Positions 47,406 through 59,114 of a stretch of DNA of 64,000 bases are shown one piece after another; position 1 is the stretch's first letter; each line of letters opens with the position of its first letter. Made by a program: the position numbers and the translations under genes. Source of the stretch: Vitis vinifera. Its lineage: Eukaryota; Streptophyta; Magnoliopsida; Vitales; Vitaceae. The stretch spans positions 27,479,501-27,543,500 of the forward strand of contig NC_081818.1 in the NCBI RefSeq assembly GCF_030704535.1. Direction: 5' to 3'. The notes below the pieces were generated by a model. That model was not told where the DNA came from, did no database searches, and saw only the letters and a program-made list of their open reading frames with translations.

Positions 47406-49076
47406 ACCTAGTGAGAAATTTGTATTATTGGCCTGAAAGAGGACCCATTGGAAATTTAATTGGGCCTTTGGTCATTTTAATTGGGTTTGAGAAATCATGC
47501 CTCTCGAAACGACGACATATTTCAGTAAATGGTGTATTGGCCTGAAGAATGAATGGCATAAGAAGGCCCCCACTAATTAGTAGTGTTTCATCAGAACATG
47601 AAGGGGCCGGCCATCTTGAATACAACCAAGTGGTATATTTGACTTTTAATTCTAGATCATATATTGTCGAGAATTTTTGTGTGATTTGAAAATAGTTTTT
47701 TATTTTTAAAATTAGAGAATTATCTTTAAAAAAAAATTTAATACTATTTGATCGTCGTTTTTGAAAATAATTTTTAAAAATGAAGTGAAATTGAAAATAA
47801 TTTTTAGAGAATAAATAGAAATTATTTTCACTAATTTTTAAAAACAAAAGAAAAAAATGAACTCGTTTGACTATGTTTTTTGAAATTTATTTTAAGCTAA
47901 AAAATAAAAAAACAATTTTTAGACACAAGTTTTAGAAAACATAATCAAAAGAACCTTTATTTTTTTAATAAGATTATTTATTATTATTTTTTTTTAAGTT
48001 GGTTTAAAAGTGATCTTGTTGAAGAGCTTTGTGTTTGGAAGGGAGGGAGGGATTTTGAGAGGGATGAATCTTTAATTTTTTTTAAATGTATTTAAATTAT
48101 AAAGATCTTCAAGGCTTTAACTTTTAAGCTTTAAACACAAAATATAAAAAAGAATTCATTTCATATGATTTCAAAACGTTCATGTTCTCGAACAACATCA
48201 TATAAGTATAGCAAAAACTTTATTTAAATCAAAACTCAGCTCACGGTAACGTTCAAGTCACGTCAAGATTCAAGTTAAACTAATGTTTAAACCAATTCAC
48301 GACAAAATCCCAATCAATTCAATATTAGTTTTTAAAAAAATTCATTGAGTTAACAAACAAATAAATATCAAAACGACCCTAGTGATTTATGGACCCTTAA
48401 AAACTTGAATGTAAGGTTAAACTTGGTGCACTTGGGTTATTAATCACCTATTTTTATCTATAAAGTTTATATAGTTGGACTAAATCATTTATAAATTAGG
48501 ATGAAAATATTTTTAAATGAAAAATCTAAGCTTAAAGTCTTTATAATCACTAGGTTTTGGGATATTTTTTAAATAATCTAAAATATTTGAAAAAACCAAC
48601 TTTATTCAAATAAATGCATATTTTTTAATAATTTTATTTATTCTCAAAGTCATAATAATTTAAGTGACTATTTCGATATTATCCTATTATTATTATTTTT
48701 AAATAAAAATAATATGAAGATAGAAAAAATTATTTTAATACTTGTATTTTTTTAATACTTAATTTTTTAAAAATAATTCCATTTTTTATTCTTTTTATAA
48801 TTGGTCTCTACTATTTATACAAAATTATCTATTATTTTTTATTTTTTAAAATAAAAAAATCCAAATACCATGTTAGTTTCTTAAAATATTTTAAATTTGT
48901 CTAATTTTAAAAACCTAACTTATTCTAAATTTAAAAATGAAATTTATGAATTACTTCTTCAAAAAAGATATAGACATTTTGAATGAGGTCAAATTTCAAA
49001 CCCATTAGAAAAATATTGCAATTTTGTTTTTAGAAAAAAGGAAAAAAGAAAAAAAGAAATCAGAAAGGAGTCATCA

Positions 49077-49128
49077 AAACGACGTCACTTTCCGATAGCA
49101 CCAAACGGTGTCGTTTTTACCTGGCAGG
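49077..49128. promoter_or_regulatory. Twin ACGACGTC / ACGGTGTCGTTT motifs upstream of SirB
   Basis: The sequences aaaacgacgtcact (49077-49090) and aaacggtgtcgttttt (49113-49128) lie 70-120 bp before the SirB ATG at 49199. Similar motifs sit at other gene starts in this window. Confidence 0.55.
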
Positions 49129-49198
49129 GGTATAGCCTTGTCAGATTATAGAGTGTCGGGAGGAGAGGCCGAAATTTCAAGCGGCTGAGGGGCGGTTG

Positions 49199-52100
49199 AT
49201 GGACTCGTTATCATTTCCTTGTCAATTTACGCTTAAAAGGTACTCTGCTCCCGCCTTTTCAATCGTTCTGTTTGGTTTCTGAGAAAACATAAGAAAAAGA
49301 ACCGGCAATTTGGAATCTTGCAGTGGGTCGGGGCTGCCTTGGCGGAAGTAGTATTGCAAGTTTTCTCTTCTTTTCTTTTCTTTTCTTTTCCTGCATTTTC
49401 TCACCAACCAAGCAGTAAATGCAGACTTAAAAATATCTTAGTTTGGTTTACAGGAAATCACGGTTTAGAACTGCTTGAATAATTTGTTATTTTGTTTCAT
49501 GCAATGATTCTCTTTTGTACGTGGTCTTACTTGAGCTATGAATAATTGTTATCTGCTTTCTTTTGGGACAATCGAGGTCTTCAATAAGGGAAATTGGAAC
49601 AAACCCTAAATGGGTACTCCCCAATTTCGTGAAATTACAGAGGAGTTGGAAAAATAGCAGATATTTACCCACGAAAGGATGTTTGGCTGCTGGAAATGGT
49701 GGATTGGGTCAGCAAACAAATGGGGTTGGTGACAAAGATGGTGTGATTATTGTTGACCACGGTTCACGGCGGAAGGAGTCCAATCTCATGTTAAGTAAGC
49801 TACATATTTGATTTTTGCTGATATAGATCTTAGTGATGATTTTGACACATGACTTTTAAGTTTTTGATTAAAATACTTTTATAGATTATCTAAATTTTGG
49901 TCTAGTATTTTATTTGTAGCTCATGAATTTAAGTTTGATGCACTTCAGATGAGTTTGTGACGATGTTTAGAGATAAAACCGGGTACCTGATTGTAGAGCC
50001 TGCTCATATGGTAAGAACTTTCCCCTCTTCTCAGTTTGGTCAGCAACAAACATGTGTTGTTAATTTTGCTAATTTCTCTGGTTTTCATAATTTTGTTTTT
50101 GTTCGATTGTTAAAACATTGTTGAAGATAATGTGCTCTTCCTATGGCTTTTAATTCTATATGCTTTAAGTGCTGAAACTTCTCATATGGTGAATTTTTGG
50201 GCTTTTTAAATTGTTTTGTGTTTGAGTAAATGCTATACCAAGCTTTTCTTGAACTGGCATGGACTGCCTTCACTTGCATCTTAGCATCAGTTAGTTTTGT
50301 CAGCTATCCTCTTATGACTCGTGTTTTTAGATAATATCTATATTTTATTTTGGATTATCTCAATATGATGGGAATTGGGAAGAGCTAATCTGCTACAGAA
50401 AGTCCAAATAGGTCCAACTTAGAAGAAAAAGGAGAAAACTTGAACATGCCTTAGGACATGCTTTACCTATATTTGGTGACTCTTTAAAGGAGAGATACTC
50501 TTAGGTTATGTTTGATTCCTGGAAAATACTAAGGAAAGAAAAAAAATGCAAAGGAAAATAATTTTTTCATGTTTGGTTGTCATATGAAAAATATCAAAGA
50601 AAATCAAATATAATTAAAACTAATTAAAAACTTATATATTTTTAAATTATTTAATCTTTATATTAATGAGTTAAAATAAATAAAATAAGTTTGAAGTAAC
50701 AAAAAAAATAATTTATCAACTTTTAATCTATTTTTTTATTTTCCTTCACTTTTTCTTTCCTTCTATTTTTCCTTTGTATTTTCTTTCCCTTGCATTTTCC
50801 TTCAAATTTTCTGGGAACCAAACATAGCCTTAGGATATGTTTGGTTTGGAAAATTTGAGGGAAAATGCAAGGGAAAAAAATAGAGAGGAAAACTAGAAGA
50901 AAAGAAAAAGTGAAGGAAAATAAAAAATAGATTTAAAGTCAATTAATCATTTCTATATGTTATTTCAAACTCATTTTACTTATTTTAGCTCCTCGATATA
51001 AAGATGAAATAATTTGAAAATGTATAAGTTTATAACTTATTTTAATTATATTTGATTTTATTTCGTATTTTCCATAGTACAACCAAACATGAGAAAATCA
51101 CTTTCGTTAGTAGTTTCTAGGAACCAAACATAACCTAAAGCTTTGATTGTCGCAATGAATTATAAGATTAAGAAAATGGAATGCTTTTATGTTGGTTGTG
51201 TTGTGTTTCTTTTAATAAGGAGATAGATATTGTTGAAAAAGAACCAAAAGGAATTACATAGAAGGATAAAATATCCTTTCCAAAAAGGTGAGAGAGAGAG
51301 AGAGAGAGAGATAACTATGAAACATCAAGCCTACTGAAATACCACATTGCCAATACAAAAAGCTTAACTATAATGTCAAATGAGGCTGAAATCCCAAACA
51401 AGCTCCTTTAGGAATCTATTTTGGTGCTTTCCTATCAATCGACAACTTGATTAAATTTTGTAAAAGATTTACCATTAACCCCAAAGTAAGGTTTGCAAGA
51501 ACCAAAAATCTTAAATAGAGCGACTAAAATATTTTCATATTTAAATCAGACTAAAGAGAATACAGTATGATAATTCAAGCCACAATCTTGTGTAAAAAAT
51601 ATTTTTGCTATGGGAAGAGTTTCATTTTTCGGTCTATTTTCTTCTTTGCTGGGCTTTTCCTGTTCCAAATGTTTCTTTTCTCTGCATCCTTTTTCCTGGA
51701 ATTAGTTCTCCTATAGCTGTGAGCAGGTTTCAGTTGACTTCTAGTAACGCAGTGTGATTGAAAATGGAATATCCTGAACCTCAGATTGATCTTACCAAGT
51801 GAGTGCAATCAACCACTAACCTTTGTATCACTCCAATAAGTTGAAAAATTCTAGAATTCTAGTAGGCCCACTTTGAGCATGCAACACCGATAACAAGTCT
51901 TACAATGGGTGATGGGTCCCAACCTGCATCTGAAGTTTTCATCATTCAAAACTTATAAGGCCACATTTCTCTACATGCTCATGTTTTTGGTCTTGCCTGC
52001 CCCCCAAAATGGCCTTTCAGTCTCACTCAAACTGGAGACATCAACCTGTGGACACTTTCACTATGGGTCAAAAACTATTTGAAAATCCAGCCTGACAGAT

Positions 52101-53832
52101 GAACTGCAGGCAGTGGGGCTGGATTATGCGCATGGACTGCTGCTTGCACATGTAGAATGCACAGTGCTGCCACTTTCCATGAGCTTGGCTCATGTGCTGG
52201 ACCTCAAGTGCTATTTTGGAAGAATGCAAAAAGAGCAGTCCAACCATGTGATCCTTTTTCTCTTTGTCATACATAATGTGCCTCACTTATTAAAAGAAAA
52301 TAGGCATAAAGAAAAAAAAAGTGAATAAAGTATGGACTTGTCTCTGTAAAAGCGCCTCAAGAATCACGTTACTTTGTGCCATTTATTATTTGTGAAACAT
52401 GCAGCTTTTCATAAATAACTTCATCATACAATACTTATCAAAAAAAAAAAAAAATAACTTCATCATACAAATTATGTATTTTGTTCTTAATAATGGTTTT
52501 GCTTTTCTTTTGATATATATCTCTGCAATGGTGATTGTTAGTAGCAAGAAACCTGCCAGATTTTTTTGCATCTGCTGCGAGGAGGTTATAACTCCATCTG
52601 TGTCCATAATGAAAATGATGGCAATGACAAGACACCAATGAAGATGGAGTGGATGTTCCACCAGGAGCATAACCATAATTAGAAGTTCCTGGAGTTGGTA
52701 ATGGTGGATTGAGGAGATGAATCAGAAATATATGTTTTTAGTCAGATGCAACTCATATAGGTTCCTAGCTGTAAAATGAAGAAGTGAATGAGAGATGCAT
52801 GGGATTTAGGTTTATGATGTTTGTGAAATCGATTATGTGATAGGACCACTGCTGCTCATGCTGCGTTTGAACTGATTATGCCACAACACCTCATATACCC
52901 ATTTGAACTGTGCTGCTCGAGACTCATCAATCAAATATGACACCTGCTTCTTTCCTGGACAATATAATAAAGGAGAAAGATTAAAATATGCATATGTTTA
53001 ATCATTTGTCAAGTTCTTTTGCATAATACAACACTACCTATTAATCATTTATCAAGTTCTTGTGCATAATATGACACTGCCTGTATTTTGGCTTATAAGG
53101 CCAACACCATGCATTCTTGGTCTCATTTTGCTATCATATTTTTGAAAGCTAACTTTGGCTCCTTTCAATATCCTTTTAATATCACTAGGAGTTGGCAGAA
53201 CCATCAATAACGAATGCATTCAGTTCATGTGTTCAACAAGGGGCAAATCGTGTCATCGTAAGCCCATTTTTTCTCTTCCCTGGCCGACACTGGCATCAGG
53301 TAACTAAACGTAATATCCTGATAGCCTGACAATAAATGTAGTATCATGATCTGCAGCTAGCATATTTATTAACATATAGAAGAAAAGATTAAAAGCCTAG
53401 CGTTATTTTATTACCTTGTGTTTTTTTTTTTTACAGGATATTCCTTCCTTAACAGCTGAAGCTGCAAAGGAGCACCCGGGAGTGTCATATGTCATAACTG
53501 CACCTCTTGGGCTTCATGGGCTATTAGTGGTATGAGTTGTTCCCCTTTTCCTTTTCCTGATTGAAGTCTATGTAGCATTGGTAAAAGTTTGGGATTGTAT
53601 TCAACCTTCTGACCGAGTCTGGATACTCATGGTCATTGTTACAAATCAAACAAAAACTCCCATGTATATTCTTTGGCTGCATGTTTGAATCTAAACCTAA
53701 ATCCAGAAGGTCTGTGTTGGCGTTGTGCAGGATGTGGTGAATGACAGAATCAAGCATTGCTTAAAACATGTGGCTGGAGATGAGGCTGAGTGTGCTGTTT
53801 GTGCTGGAACAGGCAAATGTCGGGTGTATTAA
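49199..53832 (+). CDS. SIRB: Sirohydrochlorin ferrochelatase, chloroplast (SirB)
   Basis: Six exons, 49199-49239, 49577-49794, 49949-50010, 53189-53299, 53437-53529 and 53731-53832, with consistent phases give 208 residues. The enzyme inserts Fe2+ into sirohydrochlorin, the last step of siroheme synthesis in plastids; siroheme serves nitrite and sulfite reductases. The first about 60 residues (MDSLSFPCQF...) look like a transit peptide. The CbiX-type core shows GVIIVDHGSRR (metal-binding His), GYLIVEPAHM, NRVIVSPFFLFPGRHWH, and YVITAPLGLH. The C-terminus has clustered cysteines (ECAVCAGTGKC) matching the [2Fe-2S] cluster region described for Arabidopsis SirB. The ATG at 49199 was chosen because exon 2 has no in-frame ATG before the conserved core and exon 1 splices in phase. 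Intron 3 (50011-53188) hosts several transposon insertions. Confidence 0.93.
49268..49287 (+). promoter_or_regulatory. First-intron motif ctgtttggtttctgagaaaa
   Basis: The motif lies 29 bp into SirB intron 1 and nearly matches a motif in intron 1 of the next gene (54721-54740). It may be a MITE end or a conserved intronic signal. Confidence 0.45.
50501..51138. mobile_element. Two inverted MITE copies forming a long palindrome in SirB intron 3
   Basis: Element 1 (50501-50833) starts ttaggttatgtttgattcc and ends gggaaccaaacatagcctta. Element 2 (50831-51138) is its inverted copy, starting taggatatgtttggtt and ending ggaaccaaacataacctaa. Internal blocks match in reverse complement (caaatataattaaaac / ttttaattatatttg; ttttccttcactttttc / gaaaaagtgaaggaaaa). 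The pair could fold as one hairpin of about 300 bp in the pre-mRNA. Confidence 0.85.
51290..51311. repeat. (GA)n microsatellite
   Basis: About 11 GA units in SirB intron 3. Confidence 0.95.
52432..52454 (+). mobile_element. Minute LINE insertion: 8 nt plus poly(A), with TSD
   Basis: The sequence tacttatc followed by a run of A is flanked by a direct repeat, taacttcatcatacaa, at 52416-52431 and 52455-52470 (up to three more As may belong to it). The eight bases are identical to the last bases before the poly(A) of the full-length LINE here (14670-14677). This fits an extremely 5'-truncated LINE insertion. Confidence 0.75.
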
Positions 53833-54437
53833 TTAGGTGAGGCATAATGTGAAGCAATTTGTAAGGGTTCTTCGTAGCAAGGATCGGGGAGAAGAAAACG
53901 AGTACATGTGCCTCGGGTTGATCCACCATCTGCTTACTATGCTAAATTATAGCAGAGTTTCTACAAGGAAAAAACTATAATTTTAATTTATGTGGGTTGT
54001 AGTTGTGGGCCTTGGGGCTCCTTCATCAATATTAAACTGCCTATTTTTTCTCATTACTAACTTGTTGATCTTAATTTGCTGTGAAGTAGCAACCAATTTT
54101 AAATGAACAAAATATTTCAATTTGCTTAATTTTTAATGTTAATGTAAAGTTGTTGTAAGACAAACTTCACCAGAGGCACCATCATGTCTACAACCTCCAT
54201 CAGCGAGGGAGATCCGCCGCTAACCTTCATCTTTCAAGCCAGTGCAATCAGCCACTGACTTTGACATTTGCATCTCTTTAATAAGTTGAAAATTTTTTAC
54301 TAGGGTTGCCTAAATCCTTGCAAAGCCCAGATCAAGTCTAACCAAGTATTAAAAATATTTGTTCAAACCTACAAATTTTGGGTTGGGTTGGGTTGGGGTG
54401 GGGTGGGCTCAAATTGCACTCCTGCCAACTATAGATG

Positions 54438-54487
54438 GAAACGTTGTCGTTTGGTAAGATACAAAACGATGCGCTTTGGGTCTACAA
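54438..54487. promoter_or_regulatory. ACGTTGTCGTTT and AAAACGATGCGCTTT motifs upstream of the unknown gene
   Basis: The sequences gaaacgttgtcgtttgg (54438-54454) and caaaacgatgcgcttt (from about 54472) lie within 110 bp upstream of the ATG at 54545. They are preceded by a gggttgggttggggtgggg G-rich run at 54370-54410. Confidence 0.45.
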
Positions 54488-54544
54488 ATTAGTTTGTAGA
54501 ATCATGTTCGTGGAGCAATGTGTGTTTTGAGTAGCTGTAGAGAA

Positions 54545-56647
54545 ATGGCGTCTTTTACGAGAAGAAGATTTCTACAGCCAATTAAAGCATCTCTTGATGC
54601 GATTGCTCCTTGTTATTCTTCTCCTTCTCACTCAGCATTCCCATGTAAGGGTTTTTCCTTTTTTCTTTTTGTTTAAATTATTTTATTTTATTCGTATTTT
54701 TTGAAACTATGATCGTCTGTCCGTTTGGTTGGTGAGAAAATGGAGGAAAAATGAAGGAAAACTAAGATTCTTGACTGCTATAACTACTTCAATATTTGAT
54801 TCCTAAGTGAATGGAGGACTGTGCTCCAGTAACGCAAGCAATTGCATTAGGTTCAGTTGGATGGGGCTTTTGTTTCCGCGGTCCTGAGTAATTCAAATTC
54901 TAAAGTTTCTTTTCTTTCTTGTGTTTTCTCGGCAACCAAACGGACCGCCTATGCGTTTGTTTGTTTCATCTTTGTGTGGAAAACTGCTTCTGCAGTTTAT
55001 GGAAGATTTGGACCTTTAAAGACACTGATGAAGGACCTTGAACCTGTATTATATAAACGTGCCTCAAGATTTCACGATAAATTGAATATACAGAGAACGT
55101 ATTTGAAGAACTTCTGCTTTCGAGGCAAGATTTTCTATTCTTTTGTAATCTCTAATTGGTGGTATAAATGATTTTATATGTAGTAATGTGAGGTTAATCT
55201 TGTTTGCTTTTCTCTCTTTATCTCTGAATCTGGAAGTTATTTTGTATTTGTATTCACATGTGCATGTACTTCGGTGCTATATTTTTTATGTGTTGAATTT
55301 ATTTGGCTCTTACCTGGATGTTGGGTTTACTTTTAGCCTGTGTTTTGGTGGGTTTGTATTCTAATGAGAAACACAAAGGATTAGATCAGCTATTGTTTCC
55401 ATTGATCGGACATTGATAAGCTTCATTATCTACTTGTGCCAACCAGCTGTTTAGTTCACAAAAGAGGAAATGAATAGGAAAATTCTAAAAAATACTTAAG
55501 AACAGAAGCTGTTAAGCATTTTCCTCCCCTTTCCCTTCTCTCTTGTTTTTCTGCAAACCAAACAAAGCAGCAAGATAATAGTAATTGTTCTGGCTAGTGG
55601 CCTCCTCCATCACGCTGGATGAATTATTGAGGGACTTGGATCATATGGCTAGGCATATTTTAGTTGTGCATTGATATGGCTAGGCCATTAACAGGGAGAC
55701 CTCCAATGCATTTGCCAGATTCTTAAGTCTGTGGTACCTATGGAAGACAGATATCAGGTTTTGCTTCTCCTTTGATGCAGCTCTGTCCATGCATATATGG
55801 GAAAACCTTTTTCATTCGTTTGAGATGAGCTTCTGTTTCAGATGCTCGACTTTCTTTATTGTGATAGTTATCATACAGTACCCTTTTTCTTCAACTTTCT
55901 ATGAAATCTTGTAATAGCACATCTTCTGTCCATAATCCATCAATTATAGTGTTGTTATTAGACTAACATTTCTAAGAAGGAAATACATTAAATTATCAAT
56001 TATTAGGGCTTAGTAACTCTTTCCTAGTACTGGTTTTGCTATTTCTATTTGAAAGGATGAACTTAGAACCTATGTTTTGGTTCTCTGGAAATAGTCATTT
56101 TTGCGCTAATTAGTTAGAATCCTTACAGGTCCCTTGTGCTGGAATCTATGGTATTTCCATATATTATTTAGAGCACATTATCCCCTTTGCCCTTAGGTTG
56201 GGGAGAAGTAATCAACCAAAAACTTTGGCTCTTTGAACAGGTTCAAAGGAAGGAAGAAAATTTGGTTTGTTCTGCTTCACTTGTATGCATACAGAATAGT
56301 TCTCATTCCATCACTACAACTTTAATACAAGCTGGTGATTTGGATTGTAGAGAGGGAAGTGCCTAGTCAAGTATCAGATTAATAATGTGAGATGGTGGTG
56401 GTTGGTGAATAATAAATTAGAACTCACCTCTAGGATTCTTCATCCATTCATAATGATATGAAGGATGCACTCCTAGATGTAGCTCAAAAGTGGCTCTGTG
56501 GCAATGAATCAGAGGTCCTGAGTGCCCACCTGCCTGGTATTTAAGTGCTGTAGGGTAGAGTGATGGACTCATATCTCCGAGGATTTGCCTCGCTGGCAGT
56601 TAGGATAAATGCCTTGCTGTCGAGGTAGATTCCCTATATCCACACAT

Positions 56648-56683
<36 letters not shown>

Positions 56684-59114
56684 GTATATATGATGTGAGG
56701 AATGCTACACATTCTATATCTGGTTACACATCTATGATATAAGGGCCAGTATTACTTACTTTATCTACATAAAATTTCTGTTTGAGCCGGTGCTGTAAGA
56801 TATTCCTTTTGTTCCCACTATGCCTATTTTATCTTTTGCTTGTCATGGAAGGTATCCAGGTCTTTTGTTTAAGATGATTGCAATGTTGACATTTTTTTTT
56901 TTTGGTTTTTCAGGAAGCAAATTAAGTATGGGAAGCATTTTTGGTGTGTCAGTTGTATTTGGATCAATTAACCTTTGGCCACATTTTGTGTATGCCATGG
57001 ATGGTGAGCACAAACCCCTGGCTAAGACCTTTTGTTCCTAACGTTATAGATAGTTGTTAGTTTAAGTTTTTGCATCTTTCAACACAAACTTCTAAATGAG
57101 CTTTCAGGATTTTAATTTCAATGGCACAGGACATGATACTTTGGCAGGTGATTATCATGTAGACTCCTTGGGTGTGTCAGACCTGGACCAAGGTCCACAC
57201 ACTTTCTGGATGCTTGCAAAGAAACTTTGGCTGCCATTGTTATTCTTTGTAACTGTGCTGGTGAATTGGGAGCATCCTATTAAACTTGTGATCAAAGCTA
57301 CCATTTTTCTCCTCGCCACAAAGCCCAGGCCTTTCTCAGTTTATCTTTCTATTGAACAGGTCAGGGAGCATCTTTTCTTATTTTTCTGTGAGTATTGAAT
57401 TCCTATTACGTAGCAGAAATCTTAAACTGAGTTTTTGTAAAGCTTAAACCTGTATTTCATGTACATGATGGACGGAACTTTTTGCTCTTATCCATGTCCT
57501 GGTGGCAAATTTAGGAAGTTGAAGAAATGTGGATTTGTGTACAATGATAGAGTTAATAAAAGGAATGTAATTTGTTTTGAACAAAATGTCAAACTCACGA
57601 TGTTGAAGACATATGGATTTGTGGACAATCCATAATCTGAAGATCTTAGTTATTTTGAACATAATGGAAACTCTTAGTTATATATACTTCTTACAATCCT
57701 TTAGTTTATTACTATAATCATTATCATGAATTTGTTCTACATACTTTCATATACTAGTATGAATAAGTAAAATATAAATGGCTCATATTGATTTCAGTTC
57801 TTGGGAGAGTTGTAGAGACCCAAGGGTAGTTTCACTTGATCAATAGCTTCTACTTACTCTCCAATTCTGCCCATGTTTGTTTTTTGGTTTTACATTGATA
57901 ATACATATCTTGCATATAATAGCATCATGAAACAATACTTTTTATATGTGAAAATAGAAACAACTATATCTTTTGCAATTGTTAAGTGGTGTCTATTTTA
58001 GTTGTGGTCATAATAGATGATGGTAGGAGGTAAGGAATTTTAAAAAATGTGTAAGAGATATCTGAAATCAAACCCGTAATCTCAAATTCCAAAGACAAGG
58101 TCTCTGTTGAGCTACAACTTTGGGGCGGGGGCCCAGGGGTGTTCCTTGGGTGATTGCTGCATCTTTGATCTTGGTGAAAGCTTATTGCATGGAATAGATA
58201 TAAGAATTTCATCCATGCCCATATCTTACTTTTAGAATGGGAAACTTATATTTTGTTTTCATGTCTATCAAAAAGGGTAAACATTGTTGAGTAATTGAAG
58301 TTCTTATGTTTATGAGTATTTTTTGGCAAGATTCTAATTACAATTTCTAAATATTCCAGTTGCGTCATCAGTCTATGCGCCAACGCCCTTACTTTTATAA
58401 ATTCAAGGTGAGAGCCTTGCTATTAATATATTTCTCTTAGTACTTGCCACAATACATGCATTAGGTGACATTTGGTAATAGCTCTGTATGAAAATGGATG
58501 TCATTATTGCACATTTTTTTACACAAAAGAAATTGAAAAAGAAAAAAAGAGTGCTCTTCTTTGGAGACTGAGGTTGGTGTATTTACTAAGTACCATTACA
58601 CACGTTTGTGGATGGGGTTTGGATCTAAAGTTCTTACATATCTTCATAGGATATCAGCATATTCCAATCTACTTGTAATTCTTCCACAAGAAGCTTGCAA
58701 GGTTACCATATAAAGTTGCATTTTTTCAGTTTGTAAAAAGTAATGTTATGGTCAATGGGGAAAATGGAGTGAAAAGAGGGGATCAATGTATTGTTAAATT
58801 TTGTGGACACAGAAGTAGTTGGACCTACCAAAGTTTTCAACTGGGTATGAATCACTGACTGGATTGTTATGGGTCTCATGTATGAGGACCTAGGATTATT
58901 CTCTTCTAGATTGATCTTAAGTTAATTATCCTCTTTAAATAATTGCTGATCTCTTATTTTGCAGTCACTATATGCCAAGAAAGTTGAAGTCAAAGACTAT
59001 AAGCTTTTCTGCATTGCTAAAGTTGAATTAAGAGATAAGGAGTTCGAGTTGGTGGGAATTCTGGGTGGTTGGTGGGTTTTGCCATCATTGCCTGCCATAG
59101 CTCAGTTTATTTAG
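54545..59114 (+). CDS. Conserved plant protein of unknown function, likely organelle membrane
   Basis: Six exons, 54545-54644, 54996-55124, 56914-57003, 57130-57359, 58360-58407 and 58965-59114, give 248 residues. I do not recognise the family. The first about 30 residues (MASFTRRRFLQPIKASLDAIA) are rich in Ser and Arg and lack acids apart from one Asp, like an organelle transit peptide. Residues 34-76 are basic and helical (LKTLMKDLEPVLYKRASRFHDKL). Hydrophobic stretches lie at about 80-105 (MGSIFGVSVVFGSINLW) and 139-154 (LWLPLLFFVTVLVNW). The C-terminal part (YFYKFKSLYAKKVEVKDYKLFCIAKVEL) looks like a small alpha-beta domain. Exon 2 to exon 3 requires a GC donor at 55125-55126; the nearby GT donor gives an immediate stop. 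AATAAA lies at 59120-59125, just after the stop. Confidence 0.75.
54717..54948. mobile_element. MITE-like element in intron 1 of the unknown gene
   Basis: The left end gtccgtttggttggtgagaaa and the reverse complement of the right end gtccgtttggttgccgagaaa are near-identical terminal inverted repeats about 230 bp apart. The right end lies about 50 bp before the exon 2 acceptor. Confidence 0.75.
56510..56640 (+). other. GC-richer block in intron 2 of the unknown gene, possibly an old SINE-like element
   Basis: The stretch from gtggctctgtggcaatgaatc to ttgctgtcgaggtagattcc is compositionally unlike the AT-rich intron and runs into a CA microsatellite, as some SINE tails do. No box motifs or TSD were firmly identified. 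The rest of the intron, 55125-56509, shows nothing recognisable except a MITE-like patch near 55470-55565. Confidence 0.3.
56641..56680. repeat. (CA)n microsatellite
   Basis: About 15 CA units following cacatgcac, then tatgtatata. Confidence 0.95.
58060..58140 (-). mobile_element. Candidate tRNA-derived SINE head
   Basis: On the minus strand TAGCTCAACAGAGA (58114-58101) resembles a pol III A-box and GGGTTTGATTTC (58075-58064) a B-box, about 27 nt apart. The intervening text is tRNA-like but does not fold into a clear cloverleaf. It lies in intron 4 of the unknown gene. No poly(A) tail or TSD was seen. Confidence 0.35.

Larger units (their letters stand above)
43701..49076. other. Intergenic spacer rich in degraded elements
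   Basis: This 5.4-kb gap separates two divergent genes. It contains fold-back elements at 44290-44532 and 45245-45352, an exact 40-bp tandem duplication at 45151-45230, an LTR-like repeat pair at about 45392-46440, and microsatellites at 47340-47405. The stretch 47410-47640 is GC-richer, with cgaaacgacgaca at 47505-47517. The rest is AT-rich sequence with nothing recognisable. Confidence 0.65.

Noticed and set aside
57001-57110. Acceptor before gattttaatttcaatgg (57108) for exon 4 of the unknown gene
   Set aside because: With the GT donor at 57004-57005 it gives an immediate stop; the downstream acceptor at 57127-57129 keeps the frame open.
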